The notes: generated by a model not told the origin, from the letters alone. A stretch of DNA of 64,000 nucleotides from Buddleja alternifolia (GCA_019426215.1 CM033393.1:14790046-14854045); one strand, 5' to 3'; shown: positions 10,166 through 21,827, numbered from the stretch's first letter. Program-made: numbers and translations.

Positions 10166-11366
10166 ATGAGAAGTTACCTGACGATCCACACCAGAGAATC
10201 GACGTTGGACGTCGAGCAGCCCGGTTCATCTATTACAAAGACACCCTTTATAGACGCTCATTTGATGGGGGTCTTCTTACGTTGCTTTAGTGATGACGAA
10301 GCCATTCAAGCCATGGAGGAAGCTCATTCCAGAGTTTGTGGAGCACACCAATCTGGCCCGAAGTTGCACTTCCGCATAAAAAGGATGGGCTACTATTGGC
10401 CCACAATGGTTACGGACTGCATGGATTTCGTTCAAAGGTGCTAAGCTTGTCAATTTCACATGAATCTCATCCACCAACCACATGAGCCACTACACCCTAC
10501 TGTTGCTTCATGGCCTTTTGATGCATGGGGCTTAGATGTCGTCGGACCTATGACAAAGTCATCTGCCGGATACTTGTACATTCTGACTGCAACCGACTAC
10601 TTTTCCAAGTGGGCTGAAGCGACACCTCTCAAAGAGGTGAACAAGGAAAATGTTGCTGATTTCATTCGCATCAACATCATATATCGGTACGGAGTCCCTC
10701 GGTATATAGTCACTGATAATGGAAAGCCATTTTCCAATGCTCTGATAGACAAGTTGTGCCAAAAGTTCAATTTCAAGCAGAGAAAATCTTCAATGTACAA
10801 TGCCCCTGCTAATGGCCTTGCTGAAACATTCAATAAAACTCTTGGCAATTTACTAAAAAAATGTTGCAAAATCAAAGCGTGATTGGCATGAAAGGATTGG
10901 AAAAGCTTTATGGGCATATAGAACCACATATAGAACTCCGACACAAGCAAATCCTTACTCATTGGTGTATGAAACAAATTCCATACACCAAATTCCTTCA
11001 TTGAGGATAGCCATACAAGAAGGACTTACTGAAGATGAAAATGCTCATTTACGGCTTGAAGAGTTGGAAGCCCTTGATGAGAAGAGACTAGAGGCCCAAC
11101 AACTACTTGAGTGTTACCAAGCTCGTCTCTCTAGGGCGTCCAACAAGAAGGTGCGACCACGTTCCTTTGAAGTCGGTGACTTGGTTCTTGCTGTAAGAAG
11201 GCCCATCATTATGACGCATCGGACCGGCAACAAGTTCACATCAAAATGGGATGGTCCCTATGTCGTTAAAGAAGTGCATACCATTGATGCGTACAAGTTG
11301 GTCGCCGAAGATGGCTTAAGAGTTGGCTCCATAAATGGGAAATTCTTGAAGCGTTACTATCCATGA
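10166..11366 (+). pseudogene. Integrase of Tat-like pol, stop and frameshift
   Basis: The HHCC finger lies at about 10325-10450 (EEAHSRVCGAH, then C-stop-A-C, so a stop sits between the two cysteines). The catalytic core keeps all three acids: WGLDVVGP, IVTDNGKPF and LAETFNKTL. A frameshift near 10860-10880 precedes the C-terminal part (10962-11366), which has VRPRSFEVGDLVL and a SKWDGPYVVKEV barrel ending FLKRYYP. Integrase would insert the cDNA; this copy is inactive. Confidence 0.85.
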
Positions 11367-11480
11367 GTTTGTACCTTAAACTTCCACAAAAAAAAAAAAA
11401 TGAATGAAAAAAAAAAGAAATTTTTTTTGAAAAAAATAAAAATAAAATGAACAAAATTGAAAAAAAAAAGAAAAAAAAAG

Positions 11481-11740
11481 CTCCTTGACGTATGAGCCTA
11501 AACTACATGTTAATCCTGATTCACATGAGTATAAACTGTGAACGATACCCACCAATGGTAATATATGAGTTTAAACTATTAAATACCCCACCAAAGTTTA
11601 ATACATGTGGTTAAACTATTAATTTATCCCACTTTCGGTATTTCATGTGGTTAAATATTAAATACTCTACCTAATCCAAGGTTGTTAAGCAATGGATACT
11701 ACTGGCCCGCATGAGTATAAATTGTGTACGGTACCCCCTC
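11481..11740 (+). repeat. Degenerate tandem repeat block 1 in Tat 3' UTR
   Basis: Five to six units built around ATGAGTATAAACTGTG, ATGAGTTTAAACTATTAA and ATGTGGTTAAACTATTAA, each followed by a TACCCCACC-like tail. The first unit opens CTCCTTGACG, the same opening as block 2. Confidence 0.7.
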
Positions 11741-12120
11741 AAAACAAATTGTGTTGTTTTTCTTGAACTACATAATGACTTGATCCCTTTTATTAGGGTA
11801 CGTAGGCAACTTAAATATATTTTCTAAGTCCAGTCATAAGTTTTAAAAATTCTGTTATTCATGTGGAATGTTAAAAAAAATAAAATGGGTACCTTAAAGC
11901 ATTACAAGATAGAAACAAGGATTCTATTATGTAACTGTGAAAACCAAAGGTACTCATTACATGGGGGCAAAAAAAAAAAAAAAAGGGAGGAAAAACAACT
12001 CAAACAATTGGATTGAATTGCGTCGAATTTTCTTTCACGGCCTCTATATGTGCTATCAAAATCTTCAAGTTTTCCAATGCGTCATCACTCAATAGAAAAG
12101 CATTCTCAAGAGCAATGATA

Positions 12121-12375
12121 CTCCTTGATACGAGTATAAAATGTCTATAAATCCGAAAGAAACACAAGTCTAATACTCCTTGATAAGAGTATAAATTATC
12201 TACAAAGTGAAGAACTCTTTGATATGAGTTTAAACTATCTTCAAATTCAAATGAAAACTCCTTTGATACGAGTATAAACTATCTACCAAATCGAAGTACT
12301 CCATTGATGCGAGCATGGAAAATATCTACAAATTCAAGCCAAGGGAAGAACTCTTGACAAGAGCATAAATTGCCC
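12121..12375 (+). repeat. Degenerate tandem repeat block 2 in Tat 3' UTR
   Basis: Six units starting at 12121, 12176, 12215, 12258, 12299 and 12351, consensus near CTCCTTGATACGAGTATAAA followed by CTATCTACAAAT. Spacing varies from 39 to 55 bp. Confidence 0.75.
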
Positions 12376-12689
12376 ACTTTTATGGAGGAAGTTCGCTCGA
12401 TAAAGGAAGAAAATTGTTGCTGTAATGTTGCCTTGCAAAACATAACCAGTGCGTGGGTCCTGTCTATTTCAAAAGACACTAAGGAGAAGTTTACCAAAAA
12501 TTGATTTGGCAAAATAAATTGGTCTATTTAATTATTAAAGTTTAAGATTAATTCTTAAACTTTATTCCGTGGTGCATTTGATCAAATCCAAGGCACCAAT
12601 ACAAAGCTCAATACAAAGAAGTGAAGTAATGGATCACGACATTATTCATTCCAAGACTCGCTTTAAAGCACCGTCCGTGAATAAGTCTC

Positions 12690-12698
12690 GAGGGGGCA
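12690..12698 (+). promoter_or_regulatory. Polypurine tract of Tat-like element
   Basis: GAGGGGGCA followed by TT and then the LTR start TGTAGACA. Confidence 0.75.
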
Positions 12699-12994
12699 TT
12701 TGTAGACAAATTAAATTTGTGACCATTGAAATGGCGACATGTGGAATATATATTAGATGTCAATTTAAAATATTCTCTATTTATATTTTAGGAATTTTAA
12801 TCAAATTCTAATTTCTGAATTAAATAGTCAAATAATTGATATTCTATGTATATATTACTAGCCAATCAAAAAGTTATATGCCTAAATAATATATTATGGA
12901 AATTGAAATAATATATTATGGCAAGTCAAATTTTGGGTTGTTGCATCTTTTAAAACATTCCATGCAATTTAATTCCTTATACAAGAGAAAATCC

Positions 12995-13206
12995 ATATTA
13001 TATATATATATATATATATATCCTATATAATAATATTATATATATGTAAAGATCAAAGTATGGTGGCACACGCCACTTACTAATCTTCCATATATATATA
13101 TATATTGTTATATTCATACTATATATATATACATAAATCATATATAATATTATTATATATAATAAAGGATGAAAAGTTGGCAATAACACGCCACTTTTCC
13201 TTTCCT

Positions 13207-13240
<34 letters not shown>
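12995..13240 (+). repeat. AT microsatellite tracts in Tat LTR
   Basis: Three to four (TA)n runs (about 12996-13021, 13089-13106, 13121-13131, 13208-13239), interspersed with two GCCACTT-containing segments. Slippage-prone, no gene. Confidence 0.85.
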
Positions 13241-13242
<2 letters not shown>

Positions 13243-13410
13243 TATTGTATTAATAGTTCTCTTTGAATTATATTGCCAATCAAATTATGGTTTATGGCAA
13301 ATCAAATCAAATTTTCAAGAGAAGGAAATAAATTACCCTCCAAATTATTGAGAACCAATCAAATCATGCCAACTCAAAAAATAATTATGGCATTGTTCTC
13401 ATCCTACAAC

Positions 13411-13419
13411 TATAAATAG
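13411..13419 (+). promoter_or_regulatory. TATA box of Tat-like LTR
   Basis: TATAAATAG followed 25-35 bases later by CA-rich sequence (ATTCAACACACC). A classic LTR core promoter marking the U3/R boundary near 13440. Confidence 0.75.
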
Positions 13420-13513
13420 GGGTTCTAATTCATTCATTCAACACACCAAAAATTTGAGCAAGAGAGAGATAGCAAGAAATGTATTGTAAGTTCTCTCTAC
13501 TCAAATTCAAGAA

Positions 13514-13584
13514 GGATTGAGGCGATTTGGTGGCAAGCAAGGCGGCAATCAAGACAATTTGGTGGCAATCAAGGCGATTTGGTG
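13514..13584 (+). repeat. Short version of 32-bp minisatellite in 3' LTR
   Basis: About two units (one full 32-bp unit at 13533-13564 flanked by partial 19- and 20-bp units), against five in the 5' LTR. Confidence 0.8.
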
Positions 13585-14056
13585 GCAATCAAGAAGTTCA
13601 AGGCGACTTTCAAGGCGTTCTTGGCGAAACTCATCAAATAGTAGCATTTAATTTGTGATAAAGGTGCTAAACCAACGAAGTATTCAAATAATAATGATTA
13701 ATTTGAGATTTAGGCACAAATCTTTTAAATTAATGTTATTCAAATTAAAGTCAAATTTGGAGGAGATCAAATAGTTGAATCCACCATCAAAATCCCCCAA
13801 ATAATAACACTTAATTCGAGATTAAGGCGCGAAACCTTTGAATTAATGTTATTAAAGGATTAAATCAAACTTGAAGGAGATCAAAGCGCCAAACTCCACC
13901 TTCAAGAATTCAAATCCCAAAATCAAATTGTTTGAAGTGAAGAATCAGAGGAATTAGTTAGAGATTGTAACCATTTTTTTTAGTCAAATAAAATTTATTT
14001 GTGTAACTATTTTTCTTGTTTGATTATATTGCAGACATTTAAATTTGTTGTTCACA

Positions 14057-15178
14057 ATAACTTATACAAAAATTCTATGAAATTGAAGATACAAGCTGGG
14101 GGGCTCAAACTCCGCCCAATACAACTCAGATAAGACAGCAAAGATAAACCTTAAGTCCATACACGGTGTCACCATCACATAAATAAGGAGCACATAAAAC
14201 AATTAAACACTTCTGTGATTATTAAAGATTAAATCTAATTTAAAGATTAAATCTAATTTAATCATGTCAAAATAAATCTAATTTAATTTGACTACTTTAA
14301 TCAAATTAAAGAGTGACTACATCAAATAAAGTCACATAGGTAATCTAATCTAAACACATAACAAAATCATGTAAAATAAAGTAGTTGGTATTTATATCCA
14401 ATGTAATAAATCTAATTTATATATACCAACTTAATTTGAAAAGAATTTAAATCATTTAATAAATCTAATTTAGTTTGAAAAATTTAAGTCCAATTAAATT
14501 ATTCATTAAATCCAATTTAATATTTGAATAAACTTAAATCTAATTTAAATTATTCACTAAATCCAATTTAGAAGTTGAAACTAAAAATTTATTTAATTAG
14601 GGTTTCTCAATTGATAAATAGTTTGGTCAAACTTTAATTGGGTCAAATCCACATAATTAATTATTTCACAATTGGGTAACCCAATTAAATCGCTGGGCCC
14701 AGCCCAGATAATATTTTAAATAACAGAGCCCAACACTTTAAATAATGTGTTGGGCAAAGCCCAACACTAGTTGACCTGTTAGCGTGTGTGAGTGGCTACA
14801 TTAATGCGCTGGGCCCAGCGGTACATTAATGCGCTGGGACCAGCGCTATACACCGCGGGTGTTGTGCTTAGCCCAACATAACCCTCAACACCCCTCGCTA
14901 CCTTAGCCCGCACCGTCAGGGACGGGTGAGCAGCATGCATTGCTGCTGTAGCAGCGCGGAGGGTTTTTCCAAAAACGTGGTTCCACCACCAATTTTGAAT
15001 CCAATTCAATTTTTTGTTTTGCACGATAAATTCAAGTTAACATAAAATTTAATTTCACAGATTTGCATGCATAACATAAATTACCCATTTTCATACAATA
15101 CGTAAAATCATGTTTATGCAACTAAAACAGTTAAAACACATAAACGTACATTGAATATCTTGAATCACCCGAATTTTG
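14057..15178 (-). other. 5' leader of copia B
   Basis: AT-rich untranslated leader dense in AATTAAATCCAATTTAA-like stretches, with one GC-rich island (14690-14960). It resembles the leader of copia A (17345-19509) in composition and in the GCCCAATTAAAT motif. The 81-codon minus-strand ORF across the island is not convincing. Confidence 0.65.
14692..14846. repeat. GGGCCC palindromes and 24-bp tandem duplication in copia B leader
   Basis: GCTGGGCCCAGC (14692-14703) and CGCTGGGCCCAGCG (14807-14820) are perfect palindromes. TACATTAATGCGCTGGG plus (C/A)CCAGCG occurs twice in tandem (about 14798-14821 and 14822-14846). Confidence 0.8.
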
Positions 15179-15190
15179 GCTCTGATACCA
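15179..15190 (-). promoter_or_regulatory. Initiator-tRNA-Met primer-binding site of copia B
   Basis: Minus-strand TGGTATCAGAGC, the standard plant copia site complementary to the initiator tRNA-Met 3' end, one base inside the LTR end. Confidence 0.9.
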
Positions 15191-15191
15191 C

Positions 15192-15551
15192 TGTTGTAAT
15201 TCGGTCTAGCGGATAAAAATTTATTCGATTCACTTCAGAAATCGAATTCGGGGTTTCATGATATTGATTCGCAATAAGAAAAATCATGAAAGAGGATAAT
15301 TAAATTACCTCTTGACGAAAAAAATCGAATAATCAAAAACAGCCCGAGACTCTTGCCTCTAGATTATCAGGCGGAAGGAAAATCTCCAAGAAAGCTCCGA
15401 TCTCCTCCCCGACAACAATGGCGGAGGCGACTAGTTGGAGAGAGAGAGAGGGGATTTTTCTTTTTCTTTTGCTGTCGGTTTCTTTTGGCTCAAAGGCAGA
15501 TCCAGAATTATGACTTGTGTAGAATTCTAACATTGTCTAACAACTTATACC
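15192..15551 (-). repeat. Copia B 5' LTR, segment 1 (R/U5 end)
   Basis: Minus-strand LTR end (ACA next to the PBS). It is interrupted at 15551 by copia A and continues at 25220. ATACC (15547-15551) is the likely target duplication copy. Confidence 0.8.
15547..15551. repeat. Target-site duplication, left of copia A
   Basis: ATACC, one mismatch from GTACC (25220-25224) on the right side. Confidence 0.55.
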
Positions 15552-17330
15552 TGTTAGGATTATGCCCTCAAATGCCATAGAGGATAGAATGTATAGGGCA
15601 TATATCTTGTATTGAACTTAAACTCTTCTTAAATAAAAGGCATTATTGAGTTTTCACTTAATTCTTATCTGCATCTATAAGTTGTGTAAAATGTTTTGTC
15701 CATATTTTCAGTGCGATCCCTCTACTTCCTATGTGATAGGAAGATTGGCACTAGAGAGATCGATCTTGATTACTAAAATAAGTTCGCAAGTAATATGAAG
15801 TCTTTAATGGACAAATAAAGACTTCGAATACTTGTACAATCTTAGCTCCGACATGGGAGTGCCTGTCTGGTATCATGCGATGACAGAAAATTAAGATTGT
15901 AGCCACGTCAGTGGAACTGATATGTTCGAACACAACTCGCATCAGTTCTGTCACATGGGTTTTCACTCTGTGACTGTCAATGACGGAACTGATTATGCGT
16001 AATGGGTATATGTGAATCTTTGACCTGATGTATCAGGCTGAAGATGCACTTGTGATGTAAAGTCTTTCACTAGAGTAGTTAGACCCAATTCACCCTTTGG
16101 TGGGGTCAACTTCGAAATGCGGACTTGATGGGCAAGTGGTAATCTTAGCAGATATCTAATATGGGATTTGTTCTCTCATAAGTGAATGAGTATGTACCCT
16201 ATGTAATTATAGATAAATAGAGATCAAAGTCTTTGGCCAAAGCAAACGAGAGGATTGTGCTTGGCACTAAATCGATCTCAATGATCTTGTATTTATTATG
16301 ATTTATACATATGGTTACGTCCAGTGAGTTTGACATAACCATGACTCTCACTTGACCGGGGAACGTGAACAAAGGGTTTATACATACACGGTTTTTACGA
16401 TTAGAAGGTTTCGGAATGATCCTATCATTCGTTTTCGTTTGGGTTACGAAATGGGCCACGTGACTGGTTAGGTGTTACCCACTTCCTTTCGTTTCCTCTC
16501 ATTGCCTAACAAAACGAACCTAAAGAGTCGCGCTAAAGGATTGACAAAGAAAAATGAAGAAAAAGGAATGTCTATCATTTCTTCTAGGAGTTTTAATTTA
16601 TTGGATAAATTAAATAATTAATTATTCATTAGATGAAATAATTAATTATAATGATAAGATTAATTATTAATTAATTTCCTTGTGAAATATATTAATGAAT
16701 TAATTTATCTAATTAATTTGGTTATTTAATTAAATAATTTTTTTATTGGATATAATAAATTATTAATTGAAATAAGAAATTAATTAATCAAAACAAATCC
16801 CAGGGCTAAATAAGGAGTCCAATTGGACGCCTTTGAGGCCACAAAGTGAAGTCATTGAGAGGTCACATATTAGGGCTCTTTTGTTTTGACTTGTTCAATA
16901 AGTCATGAGGTATATAAGGACTCTTTGGCGTAGAGCAAGAAAGGAGAATACACAACTCTCATAACTCTCAAAAGAAAGAAAAATATTCCCCCCTCCTCTA
17001 TAACTAGCCGCCGACCATAGAGAAAGAAGAAAGGGGATTTTTCGTTTGTTGATCCGTGCGTGACGATTTAGAGATGACATATTTTTGTTGTTCGGATCAA
17101 GTTTAAGTTTGAAGAATCAAACCAAAGGATTGAAGATTTGGAAGCTTCAATATTTCGAGTTTGGAGAAGAAGAAATTTTTCTCCATCATCATATTCATAT
17201 TAACAAGTAAGTTTTATTCGTTATACGCTTTTAGATTCAATTATGCGAATTAGAGTACCAATTGGGTTTTCGTTTTTAATTTTTGAAATCCCTTCCGCTG
17301 CGTTTATGCTTTTTCGAACGAAACCCAACA
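15552..17330 (+). repeat. 5' LTR of copia A
   Basis: TGTTAGGATTATGCCC to AAACCCAACA. Nearly identical by eye to 23441-25219 with scattered substitutions. The CTTCCGCTGCGTTTATG segment just before the end is shared with related LTRs in the window. Confidence 0.95.
16911..16919 (+). promoter_or_regulatory. TATA box of copia A 5' LTR
   Basis: TATATAAGG, followed about 30-40 bases on by GAGAATACACAACTC. The same spacing recurs at 24799-24807 in the 3' LTR and at 28598 in the solo LTR. Confidence 0.75.
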
Positions 17331-17331
17331 G

Positions 17332-17343
17332 TGGTATCAGAGC
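17332..17343 (+). promoter_or_regulatory. Primer-binding site of copia A
   Basis: TGGTATCAGAGC, one base after the LTR, complementary to initiator tRNA-Met. Confidence 0.95.
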
Positions 17344-17344
17344 C

Positions 17345-19509
17345 AATCTCTGATTTGCATTTTTGATCTTGTTTACGTGAGTTAAGAATTGCATGTTATG
17401 TGTTTTTGAAGCATGTTTGTATGTTTTTCTTAAATCTGCGTTTTATGGTTTTTTGTCTAGTTTTTTTTTATTTTTAGTCATTGTAAATCTGGGGATATTT
17501 GATGATATTGAAAATAAAAAAATATCGAGAAAAAACGGGGCTCAAAAGCCCCGAGAAAAACGCGCGCAGCAGCACGCGCTGTTTAGCGCAGCCGGGCCTT
17601 TTGGTCCAGCCCTGCCCAGTCACGGCCCATCGGGTCGTGACCATGGCCCGACGGGTTGTGGATTTGGATACCCAATTCGTTGATCCGGGTCATGGATTCG
17701 GGTCGTAAAACGGGCTATGTTTGGGTCGAAATTGTTTTTCTTAAATTTTGGGTGATTTTAATTAATTGGGTGGATCAAAAGGATGATGAACCGATTAATT
17801 TAAATCAAGCCCAATTGAAAATTATCCAATTTCGATTTGTTAATTAGTTTGGACTTAATCTAATTAAATCTAAATGGGCCAATTCGATTGGTGATTTGGA
17901 CTTAAATTAAATTTAGCCCAATAAGAAATTAATAAACGTGAATGTTGTTCTACTTAATTATTTAGAGCCCAATTAAATTGAATCCAAGTGTACCAAAAGG
18001 ATGGTGACTTGGGTTTGATGAAATCGAGCCCAATGAGATTAATTGAAATATAATATTTAATTAGAACTAATTAATTATTTTTCTTGGAGATTAATAATTG
18101 ATTTATGGATTAAATATTATTATTTTTTTCCTTGACTTGGAAATTACTTCATTTTGAATAAGGAATATTAATTATTTTTCTTAGAGATTAATAATTAATT
18201 CTTTGATCAAATAAAAGTATTTCCAATTTTTGATGGCTTTAAATCATAATAAAATAAAATATAGAGTTCCATATTTTATGTGTTCATATTATTTTAATTA
18301 AAGGTAGATGCACTTAATTCTTAATTTCGTACATCTAAGTCATCTAGTTGGACTAGAATGATTTTCATTGAAATAGTGAATATGTGAAATCATAAGGAAT
18401 TTTATAAAGGACTTTTTAGTTGGACTAAAATTTTAATAATCAACATAAGTGATTTAATATTGCGAGCATATATTAAATGTTGCGAGCATGTATTAATTGA
18501 TGTGAGCATGTCTTATGTGATTAAAACACTAATCATGGACTTAGGATTATATGTTTTACCTTTAATTTTATGGGTTATCAAATTTGAAGTTATTTATTAT
18601 ATTCTTAGAAATAATGCATGAGTTGTGTTAGGAATCGAGATAAAATAGTTCAAAGTTGATAAAGTCAAAAGGCCCATGAATGTTTAATATGTTTAATCTA
18701 TGCCTTTTGTGATGGCCCATTGGCTCGAGCCCTCTAGTAAATTTCCATGATCAAGTGATGAATTTATTTATTCATTTATTTAAATTCTATGTTTATTTAT
18801 ATTGAAAGGCATGATTATTAGTAGTATTTTTATGCATGATCAATATAGAATAAAGCGCTATATAAATTGAATAATGTGCAAAGTGAGACCAAAATCTTTT
18901 GACGAATTAAATTCTCCCATATAAATTATACCGAGTTAGAAAGGATGTTTGACATCCTCACCCTCCGCTAAGCTTTCTAAAATTAGAATTACTATAAATG
19001 TGTAATGCTTCCCAGTTATGGGGGTTATACATTTAGAAATAATTTGAAATTTTATAAAGTGCATGCAAATGCCTTAATCAAAACATATTTCACCCCAGAA
19101 ACCTGTTCGGTTGCAAGGTGAAATTCAAATGCTAGATTATAGGAGTTAGTGAGATAAACTCGGGTAGTTCACGAACCTAGAAATCGAATGGGTTGCGGTT
19201 TGGTGAACTATGGGGAAATGTATTGAAATATTTATTGGATAAATTGATATTAGATATCACTTCAAATAATTAATAGGCCAGAAACCGGTTAGGTTGCAAC
19301 CTATTTAATTAATTGAGGACCTCAATACCTGTTGTAGAATCGATGCCAATAATGATTCCTGATTTTCACATGGGAGTGTGGGATTCGAAAAATGCAGTGG
19401 GAGCCAAGATAAATTTTAAGTCCTTAATTTTTCTTGGTTAAGTCAAAACAAGTAATCTAATAAATCTGGTTTATTTCTGCAGTTATTTTCTCGTTTATCT
19501 CTTTCAAAT
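17345..19509 (+). other. 5' leader of copia A
   Basis: 2.2-kb untranslated leader. A GC-rich island (17530-17710) contains two inverted CGGCCCATCGGG / GGCCCGACGGG-like blocks; the rest is AT-rich. The overlapping short ORFs over the island (17393-17847) lack any family resemblance and look fortuitous. Confidence 0.75.
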
Positions 19510-20340
19510 ATGACAAACCCACTTATGAAATTACTCGAAAGAAATGTTCTGACTGGTCCCAACTATATACAATGGCTCGCGATCTTAAGGAATGTCCTGA
19601 GTGAAGAGTCGATTGAATATGTGTTGGAAACAAATCGTCCTGTAATTCTTGAGAGGAATGAGGATGAAGAGTTCAACTGGCTCACTTTAATTGGACTTGT
19701 GACAATTATAAAGCTAGAGGATACATTCTTTGCTCAATGTGTAGTGAGCTGCAAAATTCACATGACACAATAAGCAATGCAAGGGACATAATTCTTCACC
19801 TGGAAGAAATGTTTGGAGAGCACGGTAGGACCGTAAGATATTTTATATCAAAAGAACTCTTCAGAGCAAGGATGAGAGAGGAAGAGAATGTGGGAGACCA
19901 TGTTCTAACAATGATGACCCTAATGGAAAGACTTCGGTCAATGCATTTCTATATGGATATTCATCTTCAAGTTGATCTCATCTTACAATCGCTCCCTGAC
20001 TCCTTCTACTACTTCGTCAAGAACTTAGATATCAATGATATCGATTGTTCATTAGCTGGACTGACTAAGAAGCTTGAAATCGAACAAGCTCGTATTAGGA
20101 CGAACAAGAAGAGGGATTCTTCTATCTATTTAACGAATGATACATTTGATGATCAACGTGATGGAAAGAGGAAAAGGCAAAAGAAAGTATCCATAAGAAC
20201 TTCAAAGAAGTTAGGACATGGCCGTAAGAGCAAAGGACCTAAGAAAACGGATAGATGTCTCGAGTGCGGTGAGCTTGGTTACTGGAAGAGAAACTGTCCC
20301 AAATTAAGCAAAGGCGCACAATTTATGGAACTATTAGTTT
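19510..20340 (+). pseudogene. gag of copia A, frameshifted
   Basis: ATG at 19510 starts the conserved LLERNVLTGPNYIQWLAILRN segment. A frameshift around 19740 moves the reading to the frame that then continues through protease and integrase. The capsid-like helical domain (LHLEEMFGEHGRTVRYFISKE) is followed by the zinc knuckle at about 20260-20300, which reads CLECGELGYWKRNC: the histidine of CX2CX4HX4C is tyrosine. Nucleic-acid packaging would be impaired. Confidence 0.85.
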
Positions 20341-21827
20341 TTGAAACTAACCGTTCTATGACCGTATTTTCTACTTCATGGATTCTAGACTCAGTGGCTA
20401 GTGCCCATGTTTGTTGTTTGGATTAGGATCTACAGAGAAGTAGAAAGCTGAGCCGAGAAGAAGTGATGATCAAAGTAGGCAGCGGGGAAAGCGTCGCAGC
20501 TACTAGGATCGGACCTACTTCTCTTTATTTGAATTCTGGGCATTTACTGTTTTTAGATAATGTTTTGGTTTTGCCCAAGGGGCTTAAGAACATTGTATCT
20601 ATTTCTCTCTTAGTTAAGATTGGATATACATTCCGTTTTTCTAAATTAAATTGCGACATTTATTATGGAAATAAATTAGTTGGCAATGCATGTTTAGTTA
20701 ATGGTTTGTATTATTTAAATGTCCGTAATTCATCTTTAGTTAATGTTGTAACACGTAAACGTGGTAGGCAAGAAACTAACTTAAGACTCAAGTGGTATCT
20801 TAGACTAGGCCATACCGGAGAGCACAAGATCCACAAAATGGAAAAAGATGGGCTTTTAAGCTCACTAGGGTCGGACCCTATTCCTACTTGTGAATCATGT
20901 CTCTTAGGCAACATGGCTAGATCCCCCTTCACAGGGACTTTTGAAAGGGCTACGCAAGTCTTAGGATTAGTGCATAACGACGTCTGCGGACGATTTGGAG
21001 AAATGGCTCGTGGAGGTTTCTACTACTTCATCACTTTCACTGACGACCATTCAAGATTTGGTCTAGTGTATCTGATGAAGCAAAAGTCTGAATCCTTTGA
21101 ATGATTTAAAGAGTTCAAGGCTTTAGTAGAAAATCAAACTGAGCAAAATATAAAAACTCTACGATCGGATCGTGGAGGAGAATATATGAGTGCCGAGTTT
21201 GATGAACTCCTAAGACAACGAGGAATAATGTTACAACCAACACCACCAGCAACTCCTCAACTGAATGGAGTAGCCGAGCGAAGGAATCGAACACTGTTGG
21301 ACATGGTTCGTTCCATGCTTAGTTACACTGATTTACCCATTTCGTTGTGGGGATATGCGCTCCTTACCGCTGCTCATGTTTTGAACAAATGTTCCTCCAA
21401 ATCTGTTCCTAAAACTCCGCATGAGATGTGGAATAATAGGAAACTGAGTCTTAATCCTATTAAGATTTGGGGATGCCCCGCTTATGTCAAGAAGACTAAA
21501 GTGGAGAAATTGGAGGCAAGATCCCTAATGGGACGTTTCATTGGTTATCCTGAAGATTCCATGGGATTCTTCTTTTACCTGGATGATGATCAAAGAATCA
21601 TAGTGGCCCTACAAGCTCACTTCCTTGAGGATGAGTTCATCTTGGAAGGGGGCAAAGGTAGGAAAATTGTTCTAGAAGAACAAAATGAAACTCCCTCAAA
21701 TACATCTGTTCAAGAACCGAGGCCTGAACCCATAGTAGCACAACCACCACATAGATTGGTAGAATACCGCATGAACCTGAGAGGTATGGGTATCTACTGC
21801 AGGGGGAGCAAGAGCTTCACACTGTAG
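20341..21827 (+). pseudogene. Protease-integrase region of copia A pol, two stops
   Basis: Same frame as the gag remainder. The protease motif near 20383-20400 reads ILDSVASAHVC; the glycine of DSGAS is valine. TAG at 20424 and TGA at 21102 interrupt the frame. GAG-pre-integrase is LRLGHTGEHKIHKM with CESC at about 20890. The integrase core keeps D in VHNDVCGRFG, D in LRSDRGGEY and E in NGVAERRNR. The C-terminal WGCPAYVKKTKVEKLEARS and FIGYPEDSMGFFFY close the domain. The frame is lost near 21780. Confidence 0.88.

Larger units (their letters stand above)
11367..12689 (+). other. 3' untranslated region of Tat-like element
   Basis: 1.3 kb without a credible gene. It contains A-rich tracts (11390-11480), two blocks of related degenerate tandem repeats, and a closing segment leading to the polypurine tract. 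Long repeat-bearing 3' UTRs are typical of Tat/Ogre elements. Confidence 0.75.
4250..14056 (+). mobile_element. Tat-like Ty3/gypsy retrotransposon, decayed, 5' LTR interrupted
   Basis: Order seen: partial 5' LTR, PBS-like site, gag, protease, RT, RNase H, a second RNase H domain, integrase, a repeat-bearing 3' untranslated region, polypurine tract, 3' LTR. The second RNase H after the first is a known mark of the Tat lineage. All coding parts carry stops or frameshifts. The left part of the 5' LTR is missing because the Athila-like element abuts at 4249/4250. The right end abuts a minus-strand copia leader, with ATAAC (14057-14061) the expected target duplication. Confidence 0.85.
12701..14056 (+). 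repeat. 3' LTR of Tat-like element
   Basis: 1356 bp, TGTAGACA to TGTTCACA. Its right ~540 bp match the partial 5' LTR at 4250-4884. It includes AT dinucleotide tracts, a TATA box and a short version of the 32-bp minisatellite. Confidence 0.9.

Noticed and set aside
12998..13189. Tyr/Ile-rich minus-strand ORF
   Set aside because: It is a product of (TA)n microsatellite tracts in the Tat LTR.
15751..15966. A 71-codon antisense ORF conserved in three LTRs (15751-15966, 23640-23855, 27471-27686), with a second antisense ORF of 86 or more codons (16199-16459, 24088-24348, 27810-28151)
   Set aside because: The LTRs are homologous DNA, so antisense frames resemble each other anyway. The copia E LTR has stops in the same frame, and no start context or domain supports a gene.
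17393..17847. Three overlapping ORFs downstream of the copia A PBS
   Set aside because: They lie in the untranslated leader over a GC-rich island, have no family resemblance, and gag starts at 19510 as in scrap F.
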